Assembly (NCBI RefSeq): GCF_019598945.1
Contig: NZ_CP080598.1
Span: 4,650,001-4,714,000, forward strand
Direction of reading: 5' to 3'
Length of the DNA: 64,000 nucleotides
DNA from: Sphaerospermopsis torques-reginae ITEP-024
GTDB lineage: Bacteria; Cyanobacteriota; Cyanobacteriia; Cyanobacteriales; Nostocaceae
Part shown: piece by piece, positions 1 through 9,186 of the stretch
Layout of the letters: each line of letters begins with the position of its first letter
How positions within the stretch are numbered: the first letter of the stretch is position 1
Notes under the pieces: model-generated
What the model was told of the DNA's origin: nothing
Databases searched by the model: none
The model's input: the letters and a program-made list of their open reading frames with translations, nothing else
Program-made: the position numbers and the translations under genes

Positions 1-2
1 TG

Positions 3-695
3 TTAACGGGAATTACAAATAAAGAAGATTGGCATAGAATTGGTTATGAAGTAAAAGGAGATTTTCGCCGAGTTGGTAAACCAATTACTATTACTAGAAA
101 ACCCGAATTTTCACCTAACCCTATTCCCGAACTGTGGGGAGAACCGGTGTTAGAATTTGAAACTTTTGCTTCCCGTGAAGCGGAAATGACAGCTTTATCA
201 GAAAAAATCATGCACAATATTGTCCATGATGGACTTAACCCCAGTCGGGATATTTTGGTTTTAGTTTTAGGTTCAACTTATGAAGCGATAGAGTTAGAAA
301 CATCGGTTGCAAGTTTCTTAATGGAACAGGACATTGATGTTTATATTCCCACTGCTTTAAAATTAAATGATTTAGTTCCCCAATATCCCAATAATGATCC
401 TGATAAATTTTGGTGTGATGGTGGGGTGACGGTTTCTCGTATTACTCGCGCAAAAGGCCATGAAGCAGATATGGTTTATGTGGTGGGTTTTGATCACGTT
501 GCACGGAATGAAAGTGATGTCAGTTTTCGTAACCAGTTGTTTGTTGCGTTAACGAGGGCGCGGGGTTGGGCAAATTTAAGTGGTGTTGGTAATTATCCCA
601 TGTATGATGAGATGCGGAAAGTAATTGCTAGTGGTGAGAGTTTTACCTTTGCTTACAAGCGTCCGCCTAAGCGGGATATTGGGGATGGAGATTAA
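3..695 (+). CDS. UvrD-like superfamily I helicase, C-terminal part (5' end outside window)
   Basis: The reading frame is open from the first bases of the window, so this is the 3' end of a longer gene. The visible 230 residues end in the UvrD_C signature: a motif V-like stretch (RITRAKGHEADMVYVVG, roughly residues 137-153) followed by a motif VI-like stretch (NQLFVALTRARGW). These belong to the second RecA-like domain of superfamily I DNA helicases, which couple ATP hydrolysis to strand separation. The Walker A part lies upstream of the window, so the subfamily cannot be decided. An internal ATG would give a 182-residue protein but would cut into the domain, so it is unlikely to be the start. 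Two palindromes lie just behind the stop codon. Confidence 0.8.
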   Translation, partial: LTGITNKEDWHRIGYEVKGDFRRVGKPITITRKPEFSPNPIPELWGEPVLEFETFASREAEMTALSEKIMHNIVHDGLNPSRDILVLVLGSTYEAIELETSVASFLMEQDIDVYIPTALKLNDLVPQYPNNDPDKFWCDGGVTVSRITRAKGHEADMVYVVGFDHVARNESDVSFRNQLFVALTRARGWANLSGVGNYPMYDEMRKVIASGESFTFAYKRPPKRDIGDGD

Positions 696-736
696 TATTT
701 TATTAGTCAGGGGATAGAGGACAGGGAATACATTTT

Positions 737-758
737 GACAGGGAATTAATTCCCTGTC
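737..758. repeat. Perfect palindrome behind the helicase gene
   Basis: A 22-bp self-complementary sequence built on GACAGGGAATT. It lies between the helicase stop and a second hairpin and can form an 11-bp cruciform or RNA stem. It resembles the small intergenic palindromes that are common in cyanobacteria; no function is evident. Confidence 0.55.
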
Positions 759-768
759 TAAAAGCTAA

Positions 769-800
769 AGTCGGTTAAAACCGACTATTTTTATTTTATT
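769..800 (+). terminator. Hairpin with T-rich tail, probable terminator
   Basis: An 8-bp stem (AGTCGGTT paired with AACCGACT, tight AA loop) followed by ATTTTTATTTTATTT. It sits about 75 bases after the helicase stop and fits a Rho-independent terminator on the plus strand. Confidence 0.5.
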
Positions 801-991
801 TCTCTGTGTTCTCTGCGCCTCTGCGGTTTGTTTTTCTTGCTTTCATACTCTGTATGGGAATGAAATTTAAAAGTTTCTACCTTTTGTTTAGGGGGAGTCA
901 GAGACCCCTGATAGCATTCCCAGTCTGGAGACTAGGAACGAGGTAATTCAAGTTAATATTTTCATGAACTACTAAATAGTTAAACTGTCCT

Positions 992-1570
992 TTATTGTTG
1001 TAGAGGAGTAAAATTTACATCTTCATAAATTGCTGTCATTTTTCCTGTAAAATTGATAGTTTGTAATTGAAATGATGTTTCTTCTCCTACATAAGATTGT
1101 AAAATCCAAAGTCCTTCTTCATTGCGTCTAAAACATTCTATTCTAGGTTTTTTCGTATTAATTAAAACGTATTCTTGTAAAGTTTCCAATATTTGATAAT
1201 CTGCAAATTTATCACCTCTATCACATCCTTCCGTAGAATTAGATAAAACTTCAATTATTAAACAAGGAAATCTTTTATAACCTGGAGTTTCTTGATCTCG
1301 TGCATCACAAGTTACCATGACATCAGGATAGTAAAATCTGTTTAAAGATTCTATTCTCGCTTTCATATCCGCAATATATACCCGACAACCAGAACCCCGA
1401 ACATGATTACGCAGTAAGGAGAATATATTCCCCGCTATAGTAACATGAGGATCAGATGCGCCCGCCATTGCATAAATATATCCATCAATATATTCATGTT
1501 TAACTGCGCTGTTTTCTTCCATTGCTAAATATTCTGCTGGTGTGATGTAAAAATCAGGAGAAGCAATCAT
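992..1570 (-). CDS. Uma2 family (DUF820) nuclease-fold protein
   Basis: This 192-residue protein has the usual Uma2/DUF820 layout. It starts with a helix and KHEYIDGYIYAMAG (about residues 24-37), has PDVMV near residue 82, and LIIEVLSNST near residue 104. The acidic and IEV positions match the PD-(D/E)XK nuclease core assigned to this family. Such genes are strongly amplified in filamentous cyanobacteria; their cellular role is not established. A GAGGAT sequence precedes the ATG. It is monocistronic here. Two more members lie in the window (11236-12000 and 56021-56785), both longer, with C-terminal coiled-coil tails that this one lacks. Confidence 0.85.
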   Translation of the reverse strand: MIASPDFYITPAEYLAMEENSAVKHEYIDGYIYAMAGASDPHVTIAGNIFSLLRNHVRGSGCRVYIADMKARIESLNRFYYPDVMVTCDARDQETPGYKRFPCLIIEVLSNSTEGCDRGDKFADYQILETLQEYVLINTKKPRIECFRRNEEGLWILQSYVGEETSFQLQTINFTGKMTAIYEDVNFTPLQQ

Positions 1571-1949
1571 ATTTTATATCCTCAATATTTTGCGGTTTAT
1601 GGTTGTTAATGAGAGTTTTATCCTTTATGTACTATAGAAATTTTACCGTGATCGCAGAATTAACTATGATATTTTTAGACTTTTTTGGGTTACATTACTT
1701 TACACAGGTAATAATAAGGTTGTAGTGAGTAAAAATTTGTGCAAACTCGGATAGTTCCACTGACAGTCAAAAAAGCAATAATACGATTTGCGATTGCACA
1801 TACTGGAATCATTATTACTGTATAGTAACCCAAGTTGCTAGTTATGGGGAAGAGCGATCGCTAAGGCTGTACTTTGTGAAGGCAGTGGGTGAATAAAGTA
1901 ATAAAATCCCCTCCAGGAAGAAAAACTGGAGACTAGGAACGAGAGAAAC
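1571..1949. other. Intergenic region, no gene seen
   Basis: 379 bases without a convincing reading frame. It holds one HIP1-type GCGATCGC site and, near 1926-1945, a copy of a short repeat (CTGGAGACTAGGAACGAG) that also occurs near 925-942. I see no RNA gene. Confidence 0.5.
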
Positions 1950-2342
1950 CTATTGCAGCAAGACAACGCGATCGCCAAATTTATTTGCTAGTTTTTGATC
2001 ATAGGTTAATACCTGAGTATCAGATTGAATTGCTGCTGCTACAAATAACGTATCATAGAAGGAATGACTTGATTCCACTGCTAGTTTTAAAGCAATATCC
2101 CGAATTTGAGAATTAGAAATTATCACATCAACTAATGCCTCAGCATCCAGCATGGAATCTAAACCTATTTGCAATGGTAATTGTCGAAATTGTATCCATT
2201 GCCAAATCACATTACCCAACTCAGCAAACAACGAATCAGGTACGATAATTTGATCTACAGATTCTAAAGTAGCGATCGCCTGTTCATACTTTCCCTCTAC
2301 ACGCAAAAGGGCATAAGCAAATACCATCGTATCAATCACCAT
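1950..2342 (-). CDS. PIN-domain toxin, VapC-like
   Basis: A PIN-domain ribonuclease of the VapC class. It begins VIDTMVFAYALL, where the first Asp is a metal ligand, and later carries a conserved Glu (AELGNVIWQW) and the acidic cluster YDTLFVAAAIQ...VLTYDQK. VapC toxins usually cleave RNA and are neutralised by an antitoxin encoded just upstream. I start it at the ATG at 2342, which overlaps the antitoxin stop by one base (TGATG), the classic coupling in such pairs. An upstream start at 2366 would add eight residues that are not part of the fold. About 130 residues is the normal family length. Confidence 0.85.
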   Translation of the reverse strand: MVIDTMVFAYALLRVEGKYEQAIATLESVDQIIVPDSLFAELGNVIWQWIQFRQLPLQIGLDSMLDAEALVDVIISNSQIRDIALKLAVESSHSFYDTLFVAAAIQSDTQVLTYDQKLANKFGDRVVLLQ

Positions 2343-2566
2343 CAGAGTCTTCCTTCTGACTTCCAAGACTGTACCCGACTTTCCGCTTCCATTGGTAACA
2401 CTTCCGCCCGTTGACGAATACGAGTAAGCACTTCATCTCTTTGCCCATAGCGTTTTTGCAACAAATCGCGGACTTCTTGCTCCATAGAAACCCCCTTTTG
2501 TGCTGCTAAAAGTTTAATCCGCTCCACTAACTCATCAGATATATTGCGAATAGTAATTGTTGCCAT
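2342..2566 (-). CDS. Antitoxin of the PIN toxin, ribbon-helix-helix (FitA-like)
   Basis: A 74-residue protein whose N-terminus (MATITIRNISDELVERIKLLA) is a ribbon-helix-helix DNA-binding domain: one beta strand followed by two helices. Antitoxins of the FitA/VapB type bind the operon promoter with this part and cover the toxin active site with the C-terminal tail, here about residues 40-74. The gene is directly upstream of and translationally coupled to the PIN toxin. Autoregulation is expected from the family but no operator was identified. Confidence 0.8.
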   Translation of the reverse strand: MATITIRNISDELVERIKLLAAQKGVSMEQEVRDLLQKRYGQRDEVLTRIRQRAEVLPMEAESRVQSWKSEGRL

Positions 2567-2741
2567 AGATACTCCTTTTGTCGTGCTAGTCTACTACCCG
2601 ATCATGATTTTTATGATAGCACTTTGCTGGCATTCGATTAATTTAAATATAGTTTACTTTAGTAAACTTTGACTATTAGCCATGATAGCGTAGCGTGGCG
2701 TAAGCCATAATTCATTTCATTGTGGGCTGAATACTTACATC

Positions 2742-4985
2742 TTATTGATAAACAAAAACCGGAACTCTCTTATATGCAGGAGTACCACTTTTTGGATCAA
2801 TTTTCCCCTTAAATAACACATTAGCTTCAGGATAAAACATAAAAGCCACCCCTTCACGAATCGCACCACAAATAATTTCAATATTCTCTAATTCTCCCCC
2901 ATCCCCTTTAACCTTCACTCGTTGATGTTCCTCAAAACCTGCTTTTTTAATATCTGAAATATTCATCAAAATACAATGACGATGGGGCATATTTCTATAT
3001 TTATCTTCACTGCGATAAACTACTGTATTATGTTGTCCATAACTGCGCCCTGTTCCCAATATCAAAACAATTCCTGCCTGATTTTCTGCAAACCCAAAAG
3101 TTGATTTATCAGGTATTGATAACTGTGGTAAAGGTGTTACAAACATCTGCGCTTTACCATCCGGTGTTTTAAATTTCGGTTCTTCAAAAATCCGCCCTGC
3201 AATGGTAAATTCTTCCTTGGTTTGATCAATTTCTCCTATTTTCTCATAACCAGGAATGGTTTTTGCAATTAATTCTCTGATATATACCGGATATTGCAAT
3301 TTTCGCCAATTTACAGGACTTTCATGATGTACACGATGGGCAATTTCTGTAATTAATTCTATTTCCGAAATTAAATCAGAATTATGGGGTTGTAAATGAC
3401 TTGTACCTTCATCATTTAACCTCACAAAATTATTACCTGATTCCGTTGTCGTTTTATGGGGATTTTCAAAACGATTGAAAACTGGTAATATTAATGTTTG
3501 AGTTTTTCCTAATCCGTGAAAATGTCCTAAGTTCGGTTTTGTAGATACATAAAATATGGTTTCTATTTGGGATAATGCTTGTTTTGCTTGCTGTAAATCT
3601 GGGTTAGCTGCATACAAATTACCACCTAAACAAAAGAGAGTATCTACTTTCCCTTTTTCTGCTGCTGTTATTAAATCACGGGTATGATAACCTGGTGTTT
3701 CGCTGAGAGGTTTTCCTAATAGTTTGGATAATGCTTGTTTAATTTCTTCTCGTAAATTTACAGTTACACCCATTGATCCAAATCCTTGAACGTTTGAATG
3801 TCCTCTAATGGGCATTGTTCCTGATCCAATTTTACCCGCGTTTCCTGTAATTAAGGCGGTATTTGCTATACTTAATATGTTATCAACTCCGTTTGCTTGT
3901 TGGGTTACACCCATCGCCCAAGCAAAAACTACACGCTCAGATTTACCAATTAATGAAGCTGTTGCGGTGATTTCTTCATGAGATAAACCGCAAGTTTGTG
4001 TGATATTTACCCAGGTTGTATTATTTGCATATTCTAGAATTTCTGCCCAGTTGTTTGTATAGTATTTCAAATATTCTCGGTTAATTAAATTCTGTTCAAT
4101 TAATGATTTTTGCAATCCTACAAATAATGCCACATCACTACCAGGAATGGGTTGTAAATATAAGGTTGATATATCTGAACCACCTGTTAATAATGATTTA
4201 ATGGGAAATGCAGGAGAGGCGAATTTTACTAAACCTATTTCTATCTGTGGGTTAATGATAATTACTTTACCACCTCGTTCTCGCAATTTGATTAATTCGT
4301 TCATTAATCTGGGGTGGTTTGCAGGTGCGTTAGAACCTATTAAAACTACACAATCACTGTGTTTGAGGTTTTCTAAACTTACCATTGATGTACCTGCACC
4401 GAATACTTTTTTTAAGCCGACGGTTGAGGGGGCGTGACATAAATCGGAACAGTCTGCTAAATTATTACTACCTAGCGATCGCATTAACAATTGTAATAAA
4501 TAAGCAGCTTCATTTGATGAACGCCCCGAACTATAACTAGCGATTCTTTCTGGTGTTATACTAAAAGCCTGTGCTGCAATTTGATAAACTTCTTCCCAGC
4601 TAATGCGTTGATAATGGGATGATCCGGATCTGAGAATCAAAGGATAGGTTAATCTGCCTAATTTATCACATTCTTGAGATGTGAGTTTTTGTAATTCACT
4701 AATATTATATTGTTGGAAAAATTCTGGTTTTATTCCTGGTTGCAATTCCGCAGCGATCGCCTCTACACTTTTAGCACAACGCTGTAAATATTCTCCCGCT
4801 TCATTCACAAAACCCCCTTTTTGGCCACCCGTACCCCACGCACAGGATAAACACGCACTTTTATGATTCAGGGTTTGCCACAATTTTAACCCCTGGGGTG
4901 TCAGGGTTTTTTCTACCCAATATTCTATTACTGGTAAACCACCACCAGAAGATAAGTTAGACTCGCTTTCAGGTAATTTATCCAT
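2742..4985 (-). CDS. FdhF/YdeP-type molybdopterin oxidoreductase
   Basis: A 747-residue member of the molybdopterin-dependent formate dehydrogenase-like group, closest by eye to the FdhF/YdeP subfamily. It has the bis-MGD domain order: SACLSCAWGTGG (C45, C48) near the N-terminus, YSSGRSSNEAAYLLQ and DCSDLCHAPSTVGL in the centre, LITGNAGKIGSGTMPIRGHSN, and a molydop-binding domain at the C-terminus (LILGTGRSYGQHN). Unlike true FdhF it shows only a CxxC and one later Cys (C70), not an obvious complete four-cysteine [4Fe-4S] set. The substrate is unknown; members are often annotated simply as oxidoreductases. No partner subunit or cofactor gene lies next to it. The XRE regulator upstream on the same strand is 221 bases away. 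Confidence 0.85.
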   Translation of the reverse strand: MDKLPESESNLSSGGGLPVIEYWVEKTLTPQGLKLWQTLNHKSACLSCAWGTGGQKGGFVNEAGEYLQRCAKSVEAIAAELQPGIKPEFFQQYNISELQKLTSQECDKLGRLTYPLILRSGSSHYQRISWEEVYQIAAQAFSITPERIASYSSGRSSNEAAYLLQLLMRSLGSNNLADCSDLCHAPSTVGLKKVFGAGTSMVSLENLKHSDCVVLIGSNAPANHPRLMNELIKLRERGGKVIIINPQIEIGLVKFASPAFPIKSLLTGGSDISTLYLQPIPGSDVALFVGLQKSLIEQNLINREYLKYYTNNWAEILEYANNTTWVNITQTCGLSHEEITATASLIGKSERVVFAWAMGVTQQANGVDNILSIANTALITGNAGKIGSGTMPIRGHSNVQGFGSMGVTVNLREEIKQALSKLLGKPLSETPGYHTRDLITAAEKGKVDTLFCLGGNLYAANPDLQQAKQALSQIETIFYVSTKPNLGHFHGLGKTQTLILPVFNRFENPHKTTTESGNNFVRLNDEGTSHLQPHNSDLISEIELITEIAHRVHHESPVNWRKLQYPVYIRELIAKTIPGYEKIGEIDQTKEEFTIAGRIFEEPKFKTPDGKAQMFVTPLPQLSIPDKSTFGFAENQAGIVLILGTGRSYGQHNTVVYRSEDKYRNMPHRHCILMNISDIKKAGFEEHQRVKVKGDGGELENIEIICGAIREGVAFMFYPEANVLFKGKIDPKSGTPAYKRVPVFVYQ

Positions 4986-5171
4986 AGTTAGCTAAATTTC
5001 AACTCGCTTAAAGCAGGTGACTGGGGACTGGGGACTGGTGACAGGTTTAAAAGTCCTCTAGTGTCTGTGTTTTAATATCACTGTCTGTTCTTACCCAGTC
5101 AGCACCCGATCTAACTAACTATTATGATCAATAAAAATAATTTTTTCTATAGTTGAAAAAATTTGTCACAC

Positions 5172-5200
5172 TGTCACCTGTCACCTGTCACCTGTCACCT
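5172..5200. repeat. TCACCTG heptad array (STRR)
   Basis: Four head-to-tail copies of a TGTCACC/TCACCTG unit lie directly after the stop of the XRE gene. A related run of GGGGACT/GGTGACT units is at 5015-5046. These are short tandemly repeated repetitive sequences of the kind known from heterocystous cyanobacteria. Confidence 0.75.
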
Positions 5201-5206
5201 TTTCTC

Positions 5207-5419
5207 TTACTCCTCCACCACTTCCACCAAATCTTCAATCATCACATCTAAAGCGCGAGCCATCTTTAATATAGATGTAAAATCTACCATTGCCAGTCCT
5301 GGCGCTCTTGCATAAGCTCTGACAGAACTATAAGCAACACCAGAACGGTCAGACACATCCTTCAATGTCCAACCCTTCTCATTGGCAAATTCTCGAATTT
5401 TCAGCCTAATTAGTCCCAT
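5207..5419 (-). CDS. Small XRE-family helix-turn-helix regulator
   Basis: A 70-residue Cro/C1-type DNA-binding protein that is nothing but the five-helix domain. It reads IREFANEKGWTLKDVSDRSG, the recognition helix region VAYSSVRAYARAP, then ILKMARALDVMIEDLVE. Its size and end with an acidic tail (VEVVEE) are typical of stand-alone cyanobacterial XRE regulators. It lies upstream of the molybdopterin oxidoreductase on the same strand, but a 221-base gap with STRR repeats separates them, so shared regulation is only a possibility. No toxin partner is adjacent. Confidence 0.8.
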   Translation of the reverse strand: MGLIRLKIREFANEKGWTLKDVSDRSGVAYSSVRAYARAPGLAMVDFTSILKMARALDVMIEDLVEVVEE

Positions 5420-5584
5420 TGACTATTGACAAAAGATAGAATTTTATCGTTTAATATTGTATCAGAGAAAGCGATCGCCCTTGAATGAGAAAAGCGATCG
5501 CATAAAACTCTTTACATAACCAGAATTTATTTTTACCCGTATTTAATAACAAAGCAAAAATCTACTCTAGTTACAGGTATTTTT

Positions 5585-6061
5585 ATGGTATCATCTTTCA
5601 TCCCAAAAACAACACCTATTCGTTCATCAAAAATTGTTCATAAATCTTCTGTCATCCATCCCCAGGCCAGATTTGTCACAGAAGAAGCAGTTTGTCTGAT
5701 GTTCAGCATCAGTTTTGAAGATATTTATACCGTAGAATGCTGGCGTTATATAGTGTACGTCCACGGTAAAGAGGTGAGTAAATTTGTCAGTTATGCTGAC
5801 TTTCCGCCCATCATTAACGTAGGTTCACCCACCAGCCAAGACCGGATCAAATGGCGTAAACGTTGGCGCAAGTCCCATGATTATCCTCACAAAAACCACG
5901 CGCCTCAGTGGTGGGCAGAATTTTTTACCTTACAATTTCGGGAAACTACTTCCGAGTCAGAGTTGCAAAGTTGGTGGCAATTATTAGCATCAATCAATTT
6001 TGCCTTTTCCCACCACACATTACAACAACTGACAAACGCCTATAAGCAGGTGAAGTTTTAA
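5585..6061 (+). CDS. Hypothetical protein, 158 residues
   Basis: I do not recognise the family. The protein is soluble, rich in Trp, His and Ser, with a central strand-rich part (YTVECWRYIVYVHGKEVSKF) and a C-terminal helical part (ELQSWWQLLASINFAFSHHT). Its codon usage and a following repeat-type 3' flank resemble the neighbours, which argues for a real gene. It starts at an ATG without a strong ribosome-binding site. No neighbour suggests a role: it stands between a divergent XRE gene and a convergent S1-domain gene. It could be a lineage-specific cyanobacterial protein. Confidence 0.6.
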   Translation: MVSSFIPKTTPIRSSKIVHKSSVIHPQARFVTEEAVCLMFSISFEDIYTVECWRYIVYVHGKEVSKFVSYADFPPIINVGSPTSQDRIKWRKRWRKSHDYPHKNHAPQWWAEFFTLQFRETTSESELQSWWQLLASINFAFSHHTLQQLTNAYKQVKF

Positions 6062-6084
6062 GAGGAGGCAGGGGGCAGGAGTTA

Positions 6085-6166
6085 TTGATTTTGGATTTTG
6101 GATTTTGGATTTTGGATTGTTTTTGTTAACTCCAATCTAAAATCTAAAATCTAAAATCTAAAATTT
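6085..6166. repeat. Inverted arrays of TTTTGGA and AATCTAA heptads
   Basis: Four tandem ATTTTGG units are followed after a short spacer by tandem AATCTAAA units on the same strand, so the two arms can pair into a long imperfect hairpin. It lies between convergent genes. A sister copy is at 9187-9270, also directly behind a plus-strand gene. Confidence 0.7.
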
Positions 6167-6193
6167 TCCTCCCTATTCCCTATTCCCTATTCC

Positions 6194-7093
6194 CTACTCT
6201 GCTTTATTTGCTGCCCGATTAGCACGCGCTTCGGCAGAAGTCATGACTTCTGCCATATTTTCCAGCACTTCACCAGGATAGTTTTCCAAAACTCTGGTAG
6301 AAATAGCGACTCGACCTTTACCTTCATCTAAGTCAATAATTACAGCTTTAACTTGCTGACCTATTTGAAAGACTTTTTCTAAAGAGTCAATAAATTTTTG
6401 GCTGACTTGTTTAATATGTAGTAAGGCGCTAACGCCATCTAAATCTACAAATACACCAAAAGGCTTGATACCTGTAACTTTGCCTTCTACTAATTGACCA
6501 ATTTCTAATAAACTAAAGTTGCTAGAACGAGCGGCTAAACGTTGGGAAAGGATGAGTTTTTTGTTATTGCGGTCTACTTCTAAAAAGCCAACGGTGAGAG
6601 TTTGACCTTTAAGTGCTTCTAAGTTATCACGTTCGGCTAGGTGCGATCGCGGAATAAAACCCCGTAAAGATAGGACTTCTACATTAACACCACCTTTATT
6701 CACACCTATAACTCGTGCGGGTACTGTTTGGGAACTTTCCTGCATTTGGGCTAATTTTTCCCAAATGTGCTGAATTTCCAACTGCTTGCGAGAAAGAGTA
6801 ACTTGACCTTCCGCATCTTGTTCCCGGATAATCAAAAACTCTAGTTCCTCATTCATCGGTAACACTTCCGATAAATCAGTTACTGCTCTCAACGAAGCCT
6901 CATCGCGGGGTAGAAAAGCAGACGACTTACCACCAACATCAACATAAGCACCATCATGGTCAAGTTGAAACACCTTACCATGTACAACCTGTCCTTTTTG
7001 AAATTGGTAATCGTGTTTTTCCAGTGCTTTGGCAAAATCGTCCATTGAAAAAGACGAGTTGGCTGTTTGAGAAAGTTTTGATTCGGAATTCAT
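6194..7093 (-). CDS. S1 RNA-binding domain protein (ribosomal protein S1 homologue)
   Basis: A 299-residue protein with three S1/OB-fold domains, at about residues 31-105 (GQVVHGKVFQLDHDGAYVDV), 121-188 (VPARVIGVNKGGVNVEV) and 201-272 (GQLVEGKVTGIKPFGVFVDL). The third has the best canonical signature. Cyanobacteria encode short S1 proteins with three domains instead of the six of enterobacteria, and often a second, shorter paralogue involved in mRNA binding. This protein may be that second form rather than the main rpsA product; the sequence alone does not decide. An S1 protein helps mRNA reach the 30S subunit. No ribosomal genes are adjacent. Confidence 0.85.
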   Translation of the reverse strand: MNSESKLSQTANSSFSMDDFAKALEKHDYQFQKGQVVHGKVFQLDHDGAYVDVGGKSSAFLPRDEASLRAVTDLSEVLPMNEELEFLIIREQDAEGQVTLSRKQLEIQHIWEKLAQMQESSQTVPARVIGVNKGGVNVEVLSLRGFIPRSHLAERDNLEALKGQTLTVGFLEVDRNNKKLILSQRLAARSSNFSLLEIGQLVEGKVTGIKPFGVFVDLDGVSALLHIKQVSQKFIDSLEKVFQIGQQVKAVIIDLDEGKGRVAISTRVLENYPGEVLENMAEVMTSAEARANRAANKAE

Positions 7094-7209
7094 GTTTTTT
7101 GAAGATTAATTGTTATGAAAAATTGGTAATTGGTAATGGGTAATTGGGAAGAATAAACTTTTGCCTCTTGCCTCTTGCCTTCTTACTGTCACCTGTCACC
7201 TGTCACCTG

Positions 7210-7968
7210 TCATCCTAGAACATTGGCAAAAAGTTGTTGAACTTGTTGCCAAGCATCAGCCGCAGCTATAGGATTATAACTACCACGGCGATCGCAGAAA
7301 AATCCGTGATCAGATCCATCGTAGCGAAACACGCCATGAGAAATGTTGTGTTTTTGTAACGCTCCTGCAATTTCGTTTACCTGTTCTTTGGGTATACTGG
7401 CATCATCCATACCAAAGAAGGCGTAAATAGTCCCGGAAATTTCTGGAGTGCGGGTAATAGTAGGGTTGCCACCTCCAGGGGTACGGGTAGTAATCCCAGC
7501 ACCATAAAAAGAAGCAGTAGCTTGAATATCAGGGAGGGTAGCAGCGAGATAGGCGACATGACCACCAAAACAAAAGCCAATACAACCAAAACCCTCTTTT
7601 TTGACATTGGGCTGAGTTTTGAGATAATTAATAGCGGCTTGAATATCGCTCAACAGTTGTGAAGTTGTGGTTTGTTCCCAGGCGTATTTTCTACCGATTT
7701 CTATGTCTTCAGGAGTATAACCCGTTTCAAAACCCGGTGCTTGGCGTTGAAAAAGAGCAGGTGCGATCGCCACATACCCCAGTTTAGCAATACGTTCTGT
7801 CACGTCCCGAATATGCTCATTAATTCCAAAAATTTCCTGTAAAACCACAATTCCGGCGTAAATACCTGGTGATGTTGGTTTTGCTAAATAAGCATCAATT
7901 TGACAATCATTTTGAGAAAGTTTAACTTTTGTAGAGTCTATTGTTTGCTCTGTCATAATAATTTTCAT
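7210..7968 (-). CDS. Dienelactone hydrolase family protein
   Basis: An alpha/beta hydrolase of about 252 residues with the DLH triad: nucleophile Cys in IGFCFGGHVAYL, Asp in FGMDDASIP, and His in YDGSDHGFFCD. The early motif IVVLQEIFGINEHIRD is also typical. Family members open cyclic enol lactones, such as dienelactone to maleylacetate, but many cyanobacterial members have no known substrate. There is no aromatic degradation cluster nearby. Two ATG starts are possible (7968 and 7956); neither has a clear ribosome-binding site, and MTEQTIDS at 7956 is also plausible. It is divergent to the GntR regulator across about 220 bases, so joint control is conceivable. Confidence 0.85.
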   Translation of the reverse strand: MKIIMTEQTIDSTKVKLSQNDCQIDAYLAKPTSPGIYAGIVVLQEIFGINEHIRDVTERIAKLGYVAIAPALFQRQAPGFETGYTPEDIEIGRKYAWEQTTTSQLLSDIQAAINYLKTQPNVKKEGFGCIGFCFGGHVAYLAATLPDIQATASFYGAGITTRTPGGGNPTITRTPEISGTIYAFFGMDDASIPKEQVNEIAGALQKHNISHGVFRYDGSDHGFFCDRRGSYNPIAAADAWQQVQQLFANVLG

Positions 7969-8187
7969 CAAAATTATAGTGATCCGATTTGATTCATGAA
8001 TTGTTCGTGGAGGCAGGGAACAGGGAACAGGGAACAGGAAATAAGGCTTTCAGTATGTACTGAGTTCTGTTCAAAAATCAAATAGGAGTCCTATATCTGA
8101 TCCGATCAATTCAAAATAAATCATATATTTAACAGGTAGTAGACACAAACAGTTAAGTGCAGCTACCAATCATCAGGAGAATTGTTA

Positions 8188-9174
8188 ATGATTCAATTCC
8201 GTATTCAGCCAGACAGCGAAATCCCCGCATCCAGTCAACTATTTAATCAAATTCGCTTTGCGATCGCCTCTGGTCAGTATCCACCCGGTTATAAATTACC
8301 CAGCACCAGGGCGTTAGCCATGCAAACTGGATTACATCGTAACACTATTAGTAAAGTTTACCGCCAGTTGGAAGACGAAGGATTTGTCGAAAGTCTAGCA
8401 GGTTCAGGAATTTATGTCCGCGCTCAAGGCCATGAGGGTGGTGGTAGGTTACAATCTCCCATTCTGAAACAATACCCCGAAGCATACAAAACAGTCCAAA
8501 AAACACTGGATGAATTACTTAATCAAGGTTGTTCCCTCAATCAAGCACGGGAGCTATTTTTAGCGGAAGTTGACTGGCGTTTGCGTTGTAGTGCCAGAGT
8601 TTTGATAGTAGTACCATTACAGGATCTTGGTGCTGGGGAATTAATGGTAGATGAATTAGAAGAATCCCTAGAAATTCCCGTCCAGTTGGTAACAACAGAA
8701 GAATTAGGCGCAGTCTTAGAACAAACCACATCGGCCACATTAGTCACCAGTCGTTATTTTATCGGCGAAGTAGAAGCGATCGCCGCACCCAAAGCCGTCC
8801 GCGTTATTCCCCTAGATATTCATGACTATAGTAAAGAACTCAATGTAGTCAAAGGTCTGCCTAAATCTAGTTGTATAGGTATAGTTAGTCTCAGTCCTGG
8901 TATTCTCAGAGCCACCGAAGTCATCCTGCATGGTTTACGGGGTGAAGAACTATTAGTTATGACTGCTCAACCCAAGGATGCTTATAAACTAAACGCCATA
9001 GTTAAACGCTGCGAAATCATATTTTGTACAGATCCAGTCAGTCACTCAACAACACAAGCAGCAATGCAAACAGTCTCAGATGATCTCATTCGTCCACCTA
9101 AACTCATTCGCTGTGAAAACTACATCGGTTCTCAATCAATTAATTTACTGCAAAGAGAACTCGGTTTAATGTGA
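8188..9174 (+). CDS. GntR-family transcriptional regulator
   Basis: A 328-residue regulator with an N-terminal GntR winged helix: IRFAIASGQYPPGYKLPS, then the recognition part LAMQTGLHRNTISKVYRQLE, then the wing GFVESLAGSGIYV (about residues 16-76). The remaining 250 residues are a cyanobacterial-type effector part that is neither an aminotransferase (MocR) nor a clear UTRA domain. The start is the ATG at 8188 because an AGGAGA sequence ends seven bases before it; an upstream TTG at 8182 would lie inside that spacing. GATCCGAT occurs twice in the divergent spacer (near 7982 and 8100), a possible but untested operator. Confidence 0.85.
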   Translation: MIQFRIQPDSEIPASSQLFNQIRFAIASGQYPPGYKLPSTRALAMQTGLHRNTISKVYRQLEDEGFVESLAGSGIYVRAQGHEGGGRLQSPILKQYPEAYKTVQKTLDELLNQGCSLNQARELFLAEVDWRLRCSARVLIVVPLQDLGAGELMVDELEESLEIPVQLVTTEELGAVLEQTTSATLVTSRYFIGEVEAIAAPKAVRVIPLDIHDYSKELNVVKGLPKSSCIGIVSLSPGILRATEVILHGLRGEELLVMTAQPKDAYKLNAIVKRCEIIFCTDPVSHSTTQAAMQTVSDDLIRPPKLIRCENYIGSQSINLLQRELGLM

Positions 9175-9186
9175 TGGGGCAGGAGT

